This document shows positions 43,101-54,816 of a stretch of 64,000 bases of DNA, piece by piece (positions within the stretch are counted from its first letter, which is position 1; each line of letters starts with the position of its first letter). The DNA is from Polytrichum commune. Its lineage: Eukaryota > Streptophyta > Polytrichopsida > Polytrichales > Polytrichaceae. A model generated the notes under the pieces. It saw only the letters and a program-made list of their open reading frames with translations. It was not told the origin of the DNA and searched no databases. The translations under genes and the position numbers were made by a program. Location of the stretch: NCBI GenBank assembly GCA_950295325.1, contig OX485808.1, positions 19,302,527 to 19,366,526 of the forward strand, given 5' to 3'.

Positions 43101-45724
43101 GATTATTAAACGAGAGAAGAGTAGGTGCTTTGAGAAAGAACTCAAAGTATTAGTACGAGGGTGAAAACAAAGCGCTCAAGAAGAGTTGGAGTATCAATGG
43201 AACTTTGAGAGTAGTTATTGTAAGTAGTAACGACAATTTGACTTGAACGTCAGAATTACGATTGACTCTCTAAAGTGGAACTTATCATTGAACTCCTCAA
43301 AAGGAAATTATAAATATACATGTGATTGAATGATTGAAGAATTATATGCATGATATGATTAAAGCAAAACCACTTAACGATTACAAACTCCTTCAAAAGA
43401 TGAGGAGCTTATTATTGAAAACTACACAATTGGCTTATAAGTATTATACATATTATACTACATATTGATTGTTGAACTTATGATTGACAAGAATGATGAA
43501 GACATTAATTCACATCAAAGTTTGAATACATATGAATGAAATAATATTGATATAAGATATTCTACTTACTATAATTGTTATTGGAATTTCTTTCTTTAAG
43601 TTTTTTTGTGAGTTGTTGGATGTGATTACAATTTGAAGGATTATTTATTCAAGAGAAGATCTCTCTCTCTCTCTTGAGCAAAACTCAAGAGAGATAGGTT
43701 TACTTCTCGTCATTAAGAAACACTTTGTAGTAAAAGTGTTTTCTCCCTTAAGATACTTTGTGAGTTGTTGGATGTCATTACAAGTGACGGATCAACTATT
43801 GAAGAGAAGAGTTCTCTCTCTTGAGTAAAACTCAAGAGAGTTATAATTACTATCGTCATTAAAAAACACTTTGAAGTTAAACGTGACATTGCAAAACAAT
43901 CAATGATGTGTTCATGAAATTTCAACTACTATATGTATACATGTCAAGTTACAATATTATAAGTAGTAACACTTGAGCTTAAAAATGAAGACTCAAGAAT
44001 ATTAGATCTTCTTCATCATTATAAGTTTACTATCATTTGTATGATTGATGTTTATGAACTACGAACCTTAAGGATTCATATAACTTATTGAAACTATATT
44101 ATTATTAAGAATATTGTTACACCTCTTGAAGCTTTCTTTACATCTAACGGTTCTTATTATCAATGATGCCTTACATTGAGAATAAGAATTAAGATAATGA
44201 AATTGTGTTCACTCCGATAAATATATTCATATCATAAGGAGAAGAGAGGGATTATTAATTCGAGACCGAACATATTAATGAGGCACGGTAGTTCTCAAGC
44301 AAATATAAATTTACGTGATGTCTCACCGTGAGTCTTCTTGAGCTAAATTGCAAGGGAACGACTCACGGGGTGCATCAAATCTCAAGAAATTTTATGAAAA
44401 TTTTCAACATATACCGAATGTGATAGATTATATGGAGAAATGATGGGCCAGTGAGAATGTACCTTGGAGAAGACTATGGCCACGATTTAGTCGTTTATTT
44501 GCCTATGGAGGTATGGATACTACAAATCACATCGAAAGACATTGAGAATGAATCAAATATACTTTACTTCAAGGAAAAGTTAATCGTGCGCTTAGGGATC
44601 TCATTGTTGCAATTGTAAGTAGCGTGGCGGATGAAAGTCGAATTGGTGGACCTACTATTCTTGATCATTTTCAAACTGTACAACTTATAAGTAAGTTATT
44701 TGTTTCGTTCAATTCGTGCATAATATTATAATTTTTTAAATTTTTGATAGACTCTCATGATACATATTATTTGTAATAATTTAGTTGTGTATTTTATATA
44801 TTATATGATTTATATGTAGGTGATTCAGGAAGGTTTTCAAGAAGAGGTAATACCAAGGAGCATCGTCGATGTTTAAAAGGAGGAAAACAAATATTGAAAG
44901 CTTACCAAGCGAATCCGGATGCAATATTGGAGGTGGTAGATGCGGATCATATGTTATTTCGGATTACAAGTGAGAGTTTTCCTAACACAAAGTATAGTGT
45001 TTCTTTGAACACTTATTTTTGTGATTGCCTATCATAAAAATCTACTTGCAAACACATATTAGAAGTACAATTGATTGTGAGAGAATATTTTTCTTATCCA
45101 CTAGCTAAAAAACTTCTTATGGGGCATGTGAAACGTATGAAGCATGTGGATCATTTAGATGATATTGTCAATTTAGAATCAATGTCCTCGATGGAAATTG
45201 ATACATTGGAATCGAATATTCCTGAAAATATCGTGGAAAAAAATAATTATATAAAGGGATTTTTGAATGCTTTGGATGACATTAAAAAATTAGTGGAAAA
45301 AAAATGATCTTGTGTTGAACATTATTGTGAAGAAAAAATGATACGCAAGACACATATTATGCGGACGTTTCTTGATTCTTTTTCATAGCCTATAACTTTC
45401 GAAAGACCTTTCACTATTGATATTCCCCGGCGTAGATTTATAGCCAGTATTCAAGAGAATGTGAGACGAACAAGGATGGGACATGGACAAAAACGAAAAA
45501 CATAGGAATATGAAGTAGGCAATGGTTCACGACCAACTCCAAGACGTCATGCACATGTATTGGTCTCTCATTCGAAGCATAGAAAAACTATATTTCCAAA
45601 GGTTTTGAGGGTATATTGTGACAAGTGTAAGGTGAACACAAGGTTGGAAGAAAGTGATGGTTATGTGGAGTGCAAGAATTGCGACAACCTTGTGAGTTTG
45701 GAATTACGGCCATCTTTTGAATAA
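40109..45724 (+). pseudogene. Decayed Mutator-like (MULE) transposase, interrupted by a 2.2-kb insertion
   Basis: It starts with an acidic N-terminus (ATG 40,109, MEEETEDLHDDYIYPSDFEEEL). After a frameshift near 40,600 a Cys/His region follows (YHCHRRGNKKCSH, then CSCYFQL and MRHHNCDRD), resembling the FAR1/WRKY-type zinc domain of MULE transposases. The transposase core shows SWALDSTFYTNQYGIPLYAA (41,709 on), the IDKHKTSLNAI segment, CHFHIMKA, and, after the insertion, WRRLWPRFSRLFAYGG and NHIERH. A SWIM finger (CDC...CKH, about 45,031-45,057, split by TAA) and a C-terminal zinc ribbon (YCDKCK...CKNCDN) end at TAA 45,722-45,724. Many stops make it inactive. MULE transposases cut and paste DNA; here only relics remain. 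Confidence 0.8.
42147..44370. mobile_element. 2,224-bp insertion in the MULE transposase, TGCAT target duplication
   Basis: TGCAT at 42,142-42,146 and 44,371-44,375 flanks the insert, and transposase coding resumes on each side (WRAL... and NLKKFYENFQHIPNVIDYME). The insert starts TGTTCACAAGAAC, which fits an LTR, but ends ACTCACGGGG without CA. It contains a 153-bp duplicated segment with GAGTTGTTGGATGT and CTCTCTCTTGAG hairpins (43,604-43,874). No retroviral domain was seen, so a diverged solo LTR is the best guess. Confidence 0.65.
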
Positions 45725-46984
45725 TCCGGTGATTAAGGTATATAGATCTCTTACCAAAGTTCTAGATTTATGAATGTCTTTTCGATAACCCATTGCATCT
45801 AATTTTTTTTTTCGAAGTCCTCAATAATTCATATATCTTATGAATAAACCATTGATTTTGTTGTTAATTGCTATTGATTTAATGTGTGAGCAATATGTAG
45901 TATATTTTATAAATAAAGTTTTAACAAAAACTTAGTTGTGTTGACAACAATGAAGTATATGGGATAGATTTCAATCTAGTTAGAAATATCTATACATTCA
46001 CGAGTGGTTCAAATTACAGTTAAACTAATATTATTTGATTACTTACATTTTGGTTTAGCTTATATTTTTTGTTGAGCACATATATATGCTTCATTCTTTA
46101 TATAATTTTTGTCTTACTCCAGGCCGGCGAACAATCTTCTAAGATATGTTATCTTTTGTTGCAGATATGTGCGACTTCATGAAGTTGGCAACCATCTTAT
46201 TTTGTTTGTTCATTTTCACAACTACAATGAGCAACAAGTGCTCATCTTTGATGTAGTAATTTATGATCTATATATTTGCAATTGTCCAACTTTTCATTTT
46301 CTCTTTCAAAATGGCTCTTGCTTAAACTCTTGTGATCTTTCTAAATATAGTTCATCTAAATACTTACTAAGGACGAGTAACTACATCTTTAATGATCCAC
46401 CATATAGGTGGAAGACTTCTGGGTTGATGATAATTGCATAATAAAATATCTATCATTTTAAGATTTTGTGTTATTAATGTTTTCAAGAAATTGGAGATTG
46501 AAACCAACTTAATCACCATTTATTTAGCATTTTTTGGTGGAATGTTAGAATCATACTTCAAACTCAATTGCCCATGCAACAATTTTTGGGTTGAGGAATG
46601 AGAAATAAAGTATTTATCCACCGTAAACAAACTTTACTCTTGAAGGAGTGACTTCAGGACATAAAGGGATTGAGCTTTGCATTCAAGACATCAATCATTA
46701 GAGGTTTAAAGGTCCCTATTTTTTTTGCATATCTATGTTGTATATGTTGAATTTATGTGGGTTTCAACATATTCTAAAACTGTCATACATATTGTCATTG
46801 TCTATTTGGGAAAATCATTGAACGTATGATTATGTGGGTGTGCTAGTTTCGAAATAATAATAATGTTGTGTTTCACAATAAATCGTAATACATATGTCAG
46901 GTGTACTTTGAAAAAAAAATATAAACTATGTGGTTTTGGTGAGTTGGTACTTATGAGGTCAAGGGTTCAGATAATATTGAAGGT

Positions 46985-47290
46985 GAAATTGTGAAATTCG
47001 TAAAAATTAAGATTTGTATGATTAAAAGAAACTTAAAGTTTGTTTTTTGTGGGTATGTAGGTCGGCTACCAACTCGTGCTTGTGAAAACATTAAATATGC
47101 TTCAATGAGTTCCAAAACTATTATTCAATGTAATGCACAATGTTATTGTGCATATATATATATGTATGGAGAATTTTTAATTACCACTTAGTGATGTTTT
47201 AATTTAGATTATGCAGGAAGATAATTTTTGAAAGATGAAGATATTTATCCATTAGATTTTGAGGAGGAACTTTTGAGCAATCATTTGAAT
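46985..47290 (+). pseudogene. 5' fragment of a second copy of the same MULE family
   Basis: This stretch matches the first copy at about 40,000-40,190 in order: GTGGGTATGTAGGT, CTTGTGAA.ACATTAAAT, TGCTTCAATG, then DEDIYPLDFEEEL against DDYIYPSDFEEELDY. A roughly 100-bp extra piece separates the two parts. Nothing of the transposase core follows. The preceding segment (46,109-46,441) holds an unrecognised frame. Confidence 0.65.
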
Positions 47291-47359
47291 AATCTACAGA
47301 AGCCTCTTGACCAAAGTTATTGTATTGTCACCATCTTTTGAGTTATCCAATGAAATGAA

Positions 47360-47680
47360 ATTGATTTTAGAGTCTAGGAAACCAAAAGGCTTGCGGGACT
47401 AAAAGTACAACAAGGTGTTATCAAATTGTTGCCCATTATTTTAGTATCCATTATAAGTCACAATTCATGATAAGTGCATTCATACTAACCCCTAAACATT
47501 TTGAACCCAATTTGGGCGTCTCATACATGCAATATTTTGAGATTGTACAACATGATGTGAATTTTGTGCTAATTCCCTAGAGTGGGGTAGTGTGGTAGAC
47601 TTTGTGAGATAGAGGCTAATTTTAACTTGATGATCCAATTGAAATAAAGACTTGAGACTCTCTAATACAACCTTCTCAAA
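47360..47680. repeat. Dispersed repeat shared with the kinase intron
   Basis: GGGACTAAAAGTACAACAAG, CTAGAGTGGGGTAGTGTGGTA, GAGATAGAGGCTAAT and TGATCCAATTGAAA recur in order at 52,395-52,535 (GGGATTGAAAGTACATCATG, CTAGAGTGGTAGAGTG, GAAATAGAGGCTAAT, GTTCAATTGAAA). Class unknown. Confidence 0.6.
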
Positions 47681-48479
47681 TAGGGATTGAAACTTATCTC
47701 TTATAATGTTAATCCAATGAGTAATTTACAAAGGCCTCTTACCAAAGCTCTCAATTTATTTGCTTGATTAAATTTTTGTTAAGGTTATATCCATATATGT
47801 AACCATTGTTTCCAAGAAGCTTGTTTTTGGAGGAAAAGTACACAATTTCTCATTCATCAACCACAAAATTATTGCATGGGCAATTGAGATTTAAGTATCA
47901 TGCTAACCATTTTTTTTTTCATGAAATGTATGTTACATAGAAGGTGAGTGAGTTGGTTTCAACCTCCTATTTCTTAAAACAATTTATCGCACAATAGTTC
48001 AAAAAATGGAATTTTATTATGAAAGTATTTGAAATTTGTGATTGATGATATGAATCACTTCAACATCATGTGTTTATTGATCATCCATGGATCATACATT
48101 TGATACATAGAGAAATATATTTGGATGAACACTTATGCATGCCAATGGATAAGCTCAAATTTACATAATTGAATATCTTAGGTGTTATGTTGACTAAACA
48201 AACATATGTGTGTAATGTTAAATGCGATCACACTAGTAGATATACAACTCCAAATAATAAGTGAAACTAAATGCAAAATTTAGTGTAGTTACAAGTATTG
48301 TGGTTGAGTTTGAAAAATGACAGGTTGAATTTTCAAGACTTTAAGAAAGTTACTGATAAATTTAAAGGAATTTATATAATATGTCTCAAACTAATAAAGG
48401 AAAATCGAAGATGTTAAGTAACTTAATATGTAACCGGTTGGACTAGGAAACACTGGGATCTCCACCGGTTATGCCCAAA

Positions 48480-48660
48480 AAATCTCCCCGGGCACTGTTA
48501 AGGGCAGGGCGTGGCGGGCAGGGCGGGGGCAGGGGGGCAGGGGCGTAGGTCCTCTTTTGAGGAGCCCCGTAGAGACGAGGAGAAGCCCCAAGCCTCACCT
48601 CCAGAAGTATTGCCATTTAGGCATCCATGTTCACTTGGGACCCCTGTGAACCGGCCCTTA
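48480..48660. other. GC-rich island
   Basis: Runs of GGGCAGGGCGGGGGCAGGGG and a small palindrome CCTCTTTTGAGGAGCCCC near 48,550. The right side ends GTGAACCGGCCCTTAGAG, which recalls the MITE end at 30,485-30,497, but no matching left end was found. Confidence 0.35.
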
Positions 48661-50665
48661 GAGCGAGCGTACTGGGATTCAGTGTAGCCAAGGTTCTTGA
48701 ATTTGGGTGGTGTTGGAGTGGTCTGCGAAATGGCAACGGTTCTGGTAGGGTTACGGATCGGAGTGTATTGGCCCCCGAACTGATTTCGAGTTCCAGGTGC
48801 AACTATTCTGACTCTTCAATTATGTTTGCTTGGGATTTGTTTTCTGGATAAGCGCTTATGCTTCGCAAGGTGAAGGGGAGGGCAATCGCCTGGTCACTAT
48901 TGGTCCTGCTCGCTCGTGCTCTTTATCGCGTGGTAGTCGTGCTCTTCTTGTTGATCGCCTGTCAGTTCGGTGTGCGCTTCTCTCTCGTCGTGCTGGTATA
49001 AAATGGGCTGTCACCTATGGTATTTGTAGATAGTACCTAGAGCAGGTACGTATCGTTGATGCTTCGCGCCTAGGTAGAGCCCTATGGCACAAAGGATCTT
49101 CCATGTGGAGACAGTAAGTAGGTAAGTAAATGTCTTCAATAGCAGATCATGAACAGACTCGAGAGTCCCTGTATATTGTTGGACGCCTAAGTTAGTAATC
49201 AAGGTCATTGCAGATTGAGGATTTTTGCAAATGAATTTGGAGATTCAGGGTTCTAACTGGGCATCCATTGTGCGTAGCATATCAGATGAGCAGCAGACTG
49301 GATGTTGGAATATGGTGCGAGGAATGGAAGTACACCCGTACCAACTATGCCCTAAGGTATGTGCAGGCCCCATTGTGGAGCACTTCAAACTCCACAGACA
49401 ATGTTGACCGCTGGATCGAACATGGACTCTTGCCTCATCCGGTTAGCAGTTGCCAATCAATCAGATTTTGGATTTGAAGAATCGATGGAGGTTTCAGAAT
49501 CAGAATCGGGGTTGAGGTGCAAAAGACATAAGAGGTCGAAGTGAAGATTCTCTTTCTCTTCAGGTGATCACATAGGTCTCCTGATTGGGTTCAAAATTCA
49601 ACCTAGTTTGGTTTGCTGTCTACATTTTGAGCATAGTACAATCTCATAGTGACACAATGATGTCTTTTTGGTGTTCATTGTCAACTACGAACCTTGCCAT
49701 AGACCACTTCCACTGTTAGAATCTCGTGTAATTTCTTGCACACCTTGCAGCAAGGTGAAATTAGAACTCAAATTTCTGCATTGGCCAAGGAAACTACAAA
49801 ATGATTTGCTTCGTGTCATGTACAAATGTTCTTGCAGCATTGATTGTTGCTGGGGTACCGTAATTTTGTCGGGAATGTATGTTGCACAAGTGCACAGCTG
49901 ATTCCTTGAAGGCTAGGGGTGCACATTATTAGTGCCTATGCTGTGATTCGTTGTTGCAACCATGAGGTTGTGATGTAAGTTATAGTCAAGGTGGAGCAGC
50001 TTAGAATCGGTATACAGAAAGCATAGCCTGAAGCACTAATAGTTATTATTGGCCAATGTGGTCTGCAAGTCAGTATAACTGTTTACGCCTCACACAACCA
50101 CAGTGTGCTCTGAAAATGATTTTGTTTGTTTGTTTGTTTTGAAAATAAATAAATAAATAAATCATAATAAATTTTGATTCGTTAGTGTGAGCGCAGGGTT
50201 TCTGATAATGTTATCTTAGAAGAATACATCTTGTTGGTCTGCAATTCAAGGTTTATTAAATTTTCTCCTCTGAGTACTTGGACGTGAGTACTGTATGCAT
50301 GCATTAATCTTTAGATTCAATAGACAGCGTTGCCCTCCTCAAGTGGGATTCAGGAGGTTATAGTGGGAGCAACATAGTAGGGAGCAGTGGGGGCAGAGTG
50401 CTGCAGAGGGGACCCATCTCTCTCCCTTCCCTTAGTTTCTTGAGTAGATCGCTTACATCCCAAGTCCGATTTCACTTGAGTGGAGCCTGTCAATGCCGTG
50501 CAGATCGTCCTGTTTTTAAGGTTCTCGAAAGGAATCTTACAGGTAGATCCCACCTGTATGTATTTCTGATAGTAAAATATGTGCAGGTAGAAGGTGCGGT
50601 GGGTAGAGAGGGCATTTGTCCCAATAGTGCTTCCCAGCAATCGAAGATCCTAGAAATTGTTAATC
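48661..50665. other. Region upstream of the kinase gene, no confident gene
   Basis: Short frames at 48,627-48,851 and 49,225-49,544 (plus) could be exon relics; the last ends in a basic RCKRHKRSK tail. A segment near 49,645-49,720 resembles 37,790-37,850 (TGTCTTTTTGGTGT...ACCACT), so it may be a copied 3' region. No domain recognised. Confidence 0.3.
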
Positions 50666-53600
50666 ATGGAGCTGAGCCCCTCAAGGGAAAATTGGGAGGT
50701 TCAGATGTGCTTGAGTAATGCCAAAAGGGCTTGTACGAATGTGATGATGGAGGTTCTTCCATGCTGGAACGAACAACAGTGTCAGTATTTGAAGACAGAG
50801 CTCATGAAGGCCATGGACAACATTCCGGAACACATGCAGGTTGTCACAATTTTTACTATTTATAAAAACTCTTTGAAGTGAAAACATAAACCTAGGCGGT
50901 CTAGATGGTGACCCCTTAGGCTTTATGATTGATGCTTCTAATTAGTTCTAAGAATGACATTTGAGAGTGCAAATCTTTTCTAATTCAGACATAACTGATA
51001 TCAATTGATTCCTCTAGATACCCTCTTTTCAAGCCTGTTGCTCTTCTTTATGAAATAACAAAAGAAATCATCAACTCATTAACAGCTTTAGAATTAGTGA
51101 TTTGGCAAACAACTGCTCTAACCTAGGGGAGAGTTGCCCCCATGGCAGGTTCAGGTTGTTGCTGCGAAAGAGTTTGAGTGCGCTGTGTCAAGAGCTGACA
51201 ATCTCCTCAAACAGTGCAGTTACGAGAATTGGCTCCTCAAAGCTGTGGAGATGGGGGACAGTGGGGAGCATTTTGTGGAGGTGTTGCTGGACTTGCACTT
51301 GGCCACTGACTTGGTGCGGTGGGGCTCCCGGAAAATGGAACTCGAGGAGATGCTCAGTAGCTGGCAAAGATGGCTGGAAGCTTTTCAAGAGGAAGGGATA
51401 AATTTGCGTGTCTGCAGGGAGGATGATAAGAGGAGGTTGTTGGAAAGGGTGAACGAGGAAGTCAACAACTCCAACAAGCCAAAGGAAACCGAGAGGCTCC
51501 TTGCATGCCTTCTCCTGCACCGATACCGTCTAAACTTCTCATGGCACCCGCCCGAGCTCGAAACTTACGTCCGGAAATTCCAACTCAGCACACGGACGAA
51601 GAACGTTTCTTCGGATGGACCTATGGTGGTTGTCAAGTTCCCGTGGATGGGTAGGCAGTTTGCTCTAAAAATGCCGCTTCCTCGTGTTCAGCATGATAGT
51701 GATATGCTCAGCAACGAAGCCACCCTCCTTAAGAAATACGGCAATCCATACATTGTCGGATTTGTCGGCCACTGGGAGATTGTGGTGACACGGAATCATC
51801 GATGGGGCTTTCAGGAGTCGTCCTCCATTGTAAAGGTGGTGCCGCTTCTCTTGATGGAGAACATGCAAATTACTGTTAGAGAGCTCCTGGACAAGGTTCA
51901 AGGGAGGCGACACAATGACATGAATGAAAGAGGTAAGTAAACGTGATGAACTGGTTGCAATATTCCTTGTGTAAGGTGAGTTTTGTTGTTCTACCACTTT
52001 TGTTGGCCTTCCAAACTCAAATATATATTTGATGATTCTCAAATGTATGAGGAGTATGCAACAATTTCATTATTTAATGTTCGTATAAATTTCCTACACA
52101 ATGTTGAAGTACATGTACCACATTTAGGGCTAGACACCTGCCTCTTTTTGATTTGGGCTCCCACCACTATTACTGAGGTAAAGGAGGGGGTCAGAAAAAA
52201 CATGACCCCCATAGGTTTGTGGTTCAAAGTGGGTCTCTATAGACTAACTAGAACCTGTGGTTGGGAAAGGGAGCTCTAGGTTTATCTTCAGCGTGGTTTG
52301 ATAGCAATATATTTTTAAAATTATTGTTATTTAAAATTTTAAAATTATTTAATTTACTTTTAAAGATTTGTTTTGTCTGATTGAAATTGCCTTTAAAGTC
52401 CAAGAAGCCGAAAAGGCTAATGGGATTGAAAGTACATCATGATGGTTTTTAATCAACTAATTCTCTAGAGTGGTAGAGTGCGGCAACCTCTATGAAATAG
52501 AGGCTAATGCCAATTTGGTGGTTCAATTGAAAGAAAACAATTGTCAGCTTATTTTGAAAATAATAGACACAATTTTCTAGAATTACTTTCATTCACCTTA
52601 CGCTTTTGCTGGAATAAAGTAAACTATCACTCTACAAAAAATTATGTAGTGTTAATAATCCACGGTAAGGTACTACATAGAGGAAGGGTTCGCCGTCTAT
52701 TCCTAGTCGTCTTTAGTCATTGCAAAGAATATGGGTTAACATGAAATTGCAAGACTATGTACCAAGAACTTGGTCTATGTCCTTAATACATTTTTGAACC
52801 CCAATTCCACATAGAAGATGCACTTGTTGGAATTATGTCCAAATAAAGAAAGTTGGTACATGAAACAAAGTACTATGTCCAAGAATAACTTTGTGATTTG
52901 AAAATTTTGTGCAAAAGATATGAATGAATTTCACCAAGCATTTTCAAGAAGTGAGGAGGTTTGAAGAGAAAATGAACACATTTTTGGAGCTAAGAATTTT
53001 TTTTTGGAGTTGTGTTCAATTAAGAAATCCTAGACAATAAAACACAATACCACCTCCAACAAAACAAAAGTGCAATTTGAAGTTTTTATACAAAAGATAC
53101 CGACAAATACATAGAGGTGGACTACTGGGGCTTCATCTCTCAACTTTACATATCCACATGGATTGTGGACACCTCACGGAGAGGACTTATATATTAAAAA
53201 GCATTGGTAATGCAATGTGTAATGTGAACGCCTTATACCTATCCATTAGTTGTATGTGAATTGGCCGGAATTGTGAAAGAGTCATAGGAAAAGTGTCGGA
53301 ATTTTCAAAATTGTTATTTTAAAGCAATAATTTGATGAGGCCCAAGCCTAGGGCATTCTGGGAAATAAGAGCCCAACATTGAGGCATTTCTGGGAAGAAA
53401 ATAGTGACAAGACTTCTTAAGCAGGGGAAAGCCCTTCGGGTCAGAATTTATGAATATTTTGGGCCTGCCCCTCGGGATTCGCCTTCAGGCATGGCCTCAA
53501 TTTTCGTAAGTCCCTCCCCTAAGAGCTTTCCCGTATACTTACTGCATCAAGATAAGAGTGAGTGTTGCAGGGTTGCAACCTTTGCTTTCCTGTAGAGGAG

Positions 53601-54816
53601 TAAGAGCTACTGTAGTGGCAGACAGACTCTACCATGCTGAAGCTCGAACTTAAGTATAAAAGTTCAACAATTAAACATGATGATGGCAGATGTCGAGCTC
53701 ATACAGCTAATTAGAGGACGGAAAATGCGAGCTCTACCCTCTAACCTTCTCGGGCAGCTTAGCGATTGAGTATTGAATACTTTCTCTGAATTGAAGAGCT
53801 AACCATCATCTCTGAACTTGCTGTTTGAGAGCTAACCATCACAGCACTTGCTGGTAGTATCAAAGAATGCTGTCTGGTTGACCAATTAGAGTGTCGGAAG
53901 CTCTTCTCCACGTGGGCCTTAATAGGGTTTGACAATATTTTCCACGTGGATATAGATGGATGTGAATATGACCTGTGGCAAATTTCTTTAAAAAAAGAAA
54001 CGTTTTTTTATTGAACTAGACCTTACTGAAGCAAGGACAGAGCAGCACAATTTCTTTCTAGGATGTTTGCCTGTATGCTGCTCCTTGCCACCATGTTGCA
54101 CCTAATGAGATGAATTGACACCATGTGATTAATCAGATTTTCTTGCAATAAATTATTATTCCTCAGGTCTTTCTCCTACCGAGGTGATCAACCTAATGCT
54201 ACCAGTTGCAAGGGCATTGAACTACCTTCATGGTAAGGAAGTCGCTCACCGTGACTTGAAGCCTCGGAACATCATGTGCACACTCAAGTGCGACAATTTC
54301 AACGATCCTGAACTTCTCAACGAAGTAACGGTGAAGTTGATAGATTTTGGGGACGCTAAGGAATTAGGTGCCCATGGCAATATAATCAGAAAAGCTGGAA
54401 CAACTGGATACATGGCTCCTGAGGTGCACAATCTCACAGATGTTGCAGGTCACACTAATAGCAATGATGATATTGATCTCTTGAAGGCTGACATCTTCAG
54501 TTTTGGGATGGTCTTAGGAGAGGTCTTGACCAAGAGACCTCCTCTGGAAGCTTTGGGGAGCGGCAACCGGACTACCTTCTGGAATAAACTGAAGGGAGGG
54601 GAGAGACCCAACATTCCTGACCACTTTCCATTGGGTTTCATCACTCGAAGCTGTTGGGATGCAAATCCGAGACACCGGCCCCAAGCTGAGGACATCTGCA
54701 GGATGCTGTCCCATGCAAAACTCTTCCTTTCTGACAATGTATTTAGCCCAGATGAGCTGACAAAAGTTTTTTCCTTTGAGGATCATGATGGTGTAATCCG
54801 CAGAGCCTGCAATTAA
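50666..54816 (+). CDS. Plant-type (TKL/RLK-like) protein kinase gene, three exons
   Basis: Exon 1 is 50,666-50,839 (ATG to CAG, phase 0). Exon 2 starts at 51,149 or 51,155 and ends at 51,932 (donor GTAAGT). Exon 3 is 54,167-54,816 (acceptor CCTCAG, stop TAA), with phase 1 joining G|GLSPTEV. About 533-535 residues. The N-terminal half is helical with conserved SRADNLLKQCSYENWLLKA and VEVLLDLHLATDLVRWG. The kinase part has the ATP lysine in QFALKMPL, catalytic HRDLKPRN, DFGDAK in the DFG position, GYMAPEV and SFGMVLGEVLT. The glycine-rich loop is not recognisable (DGPMVVVKFPWMG). The frame is intact, so it is likely functional. The substrate is unknown. The 2.2-kb intron 2 carries a dispersed repeat (52,395-52,535). 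Confidence 0.88.

Noticed and set aside
299-45060. A variant genetic code (TGA or other stops read as sense), suggested by several isolated in-frame stops
   Set aside because: All three stop codons appear inside frames, and also end plausible genes normally (kinase TAA, transposase TGA, GNAT exon and protease TAG). The intact genes have no internal stops. Mutation of mobile DNA explains it better.
48497-48660. A second PIF/Harbinger MITE ending GAACCGGCCC-TTA
   Set aside because: Only the right-end-like motif is present; no inverted left end lies within several hundred bases.
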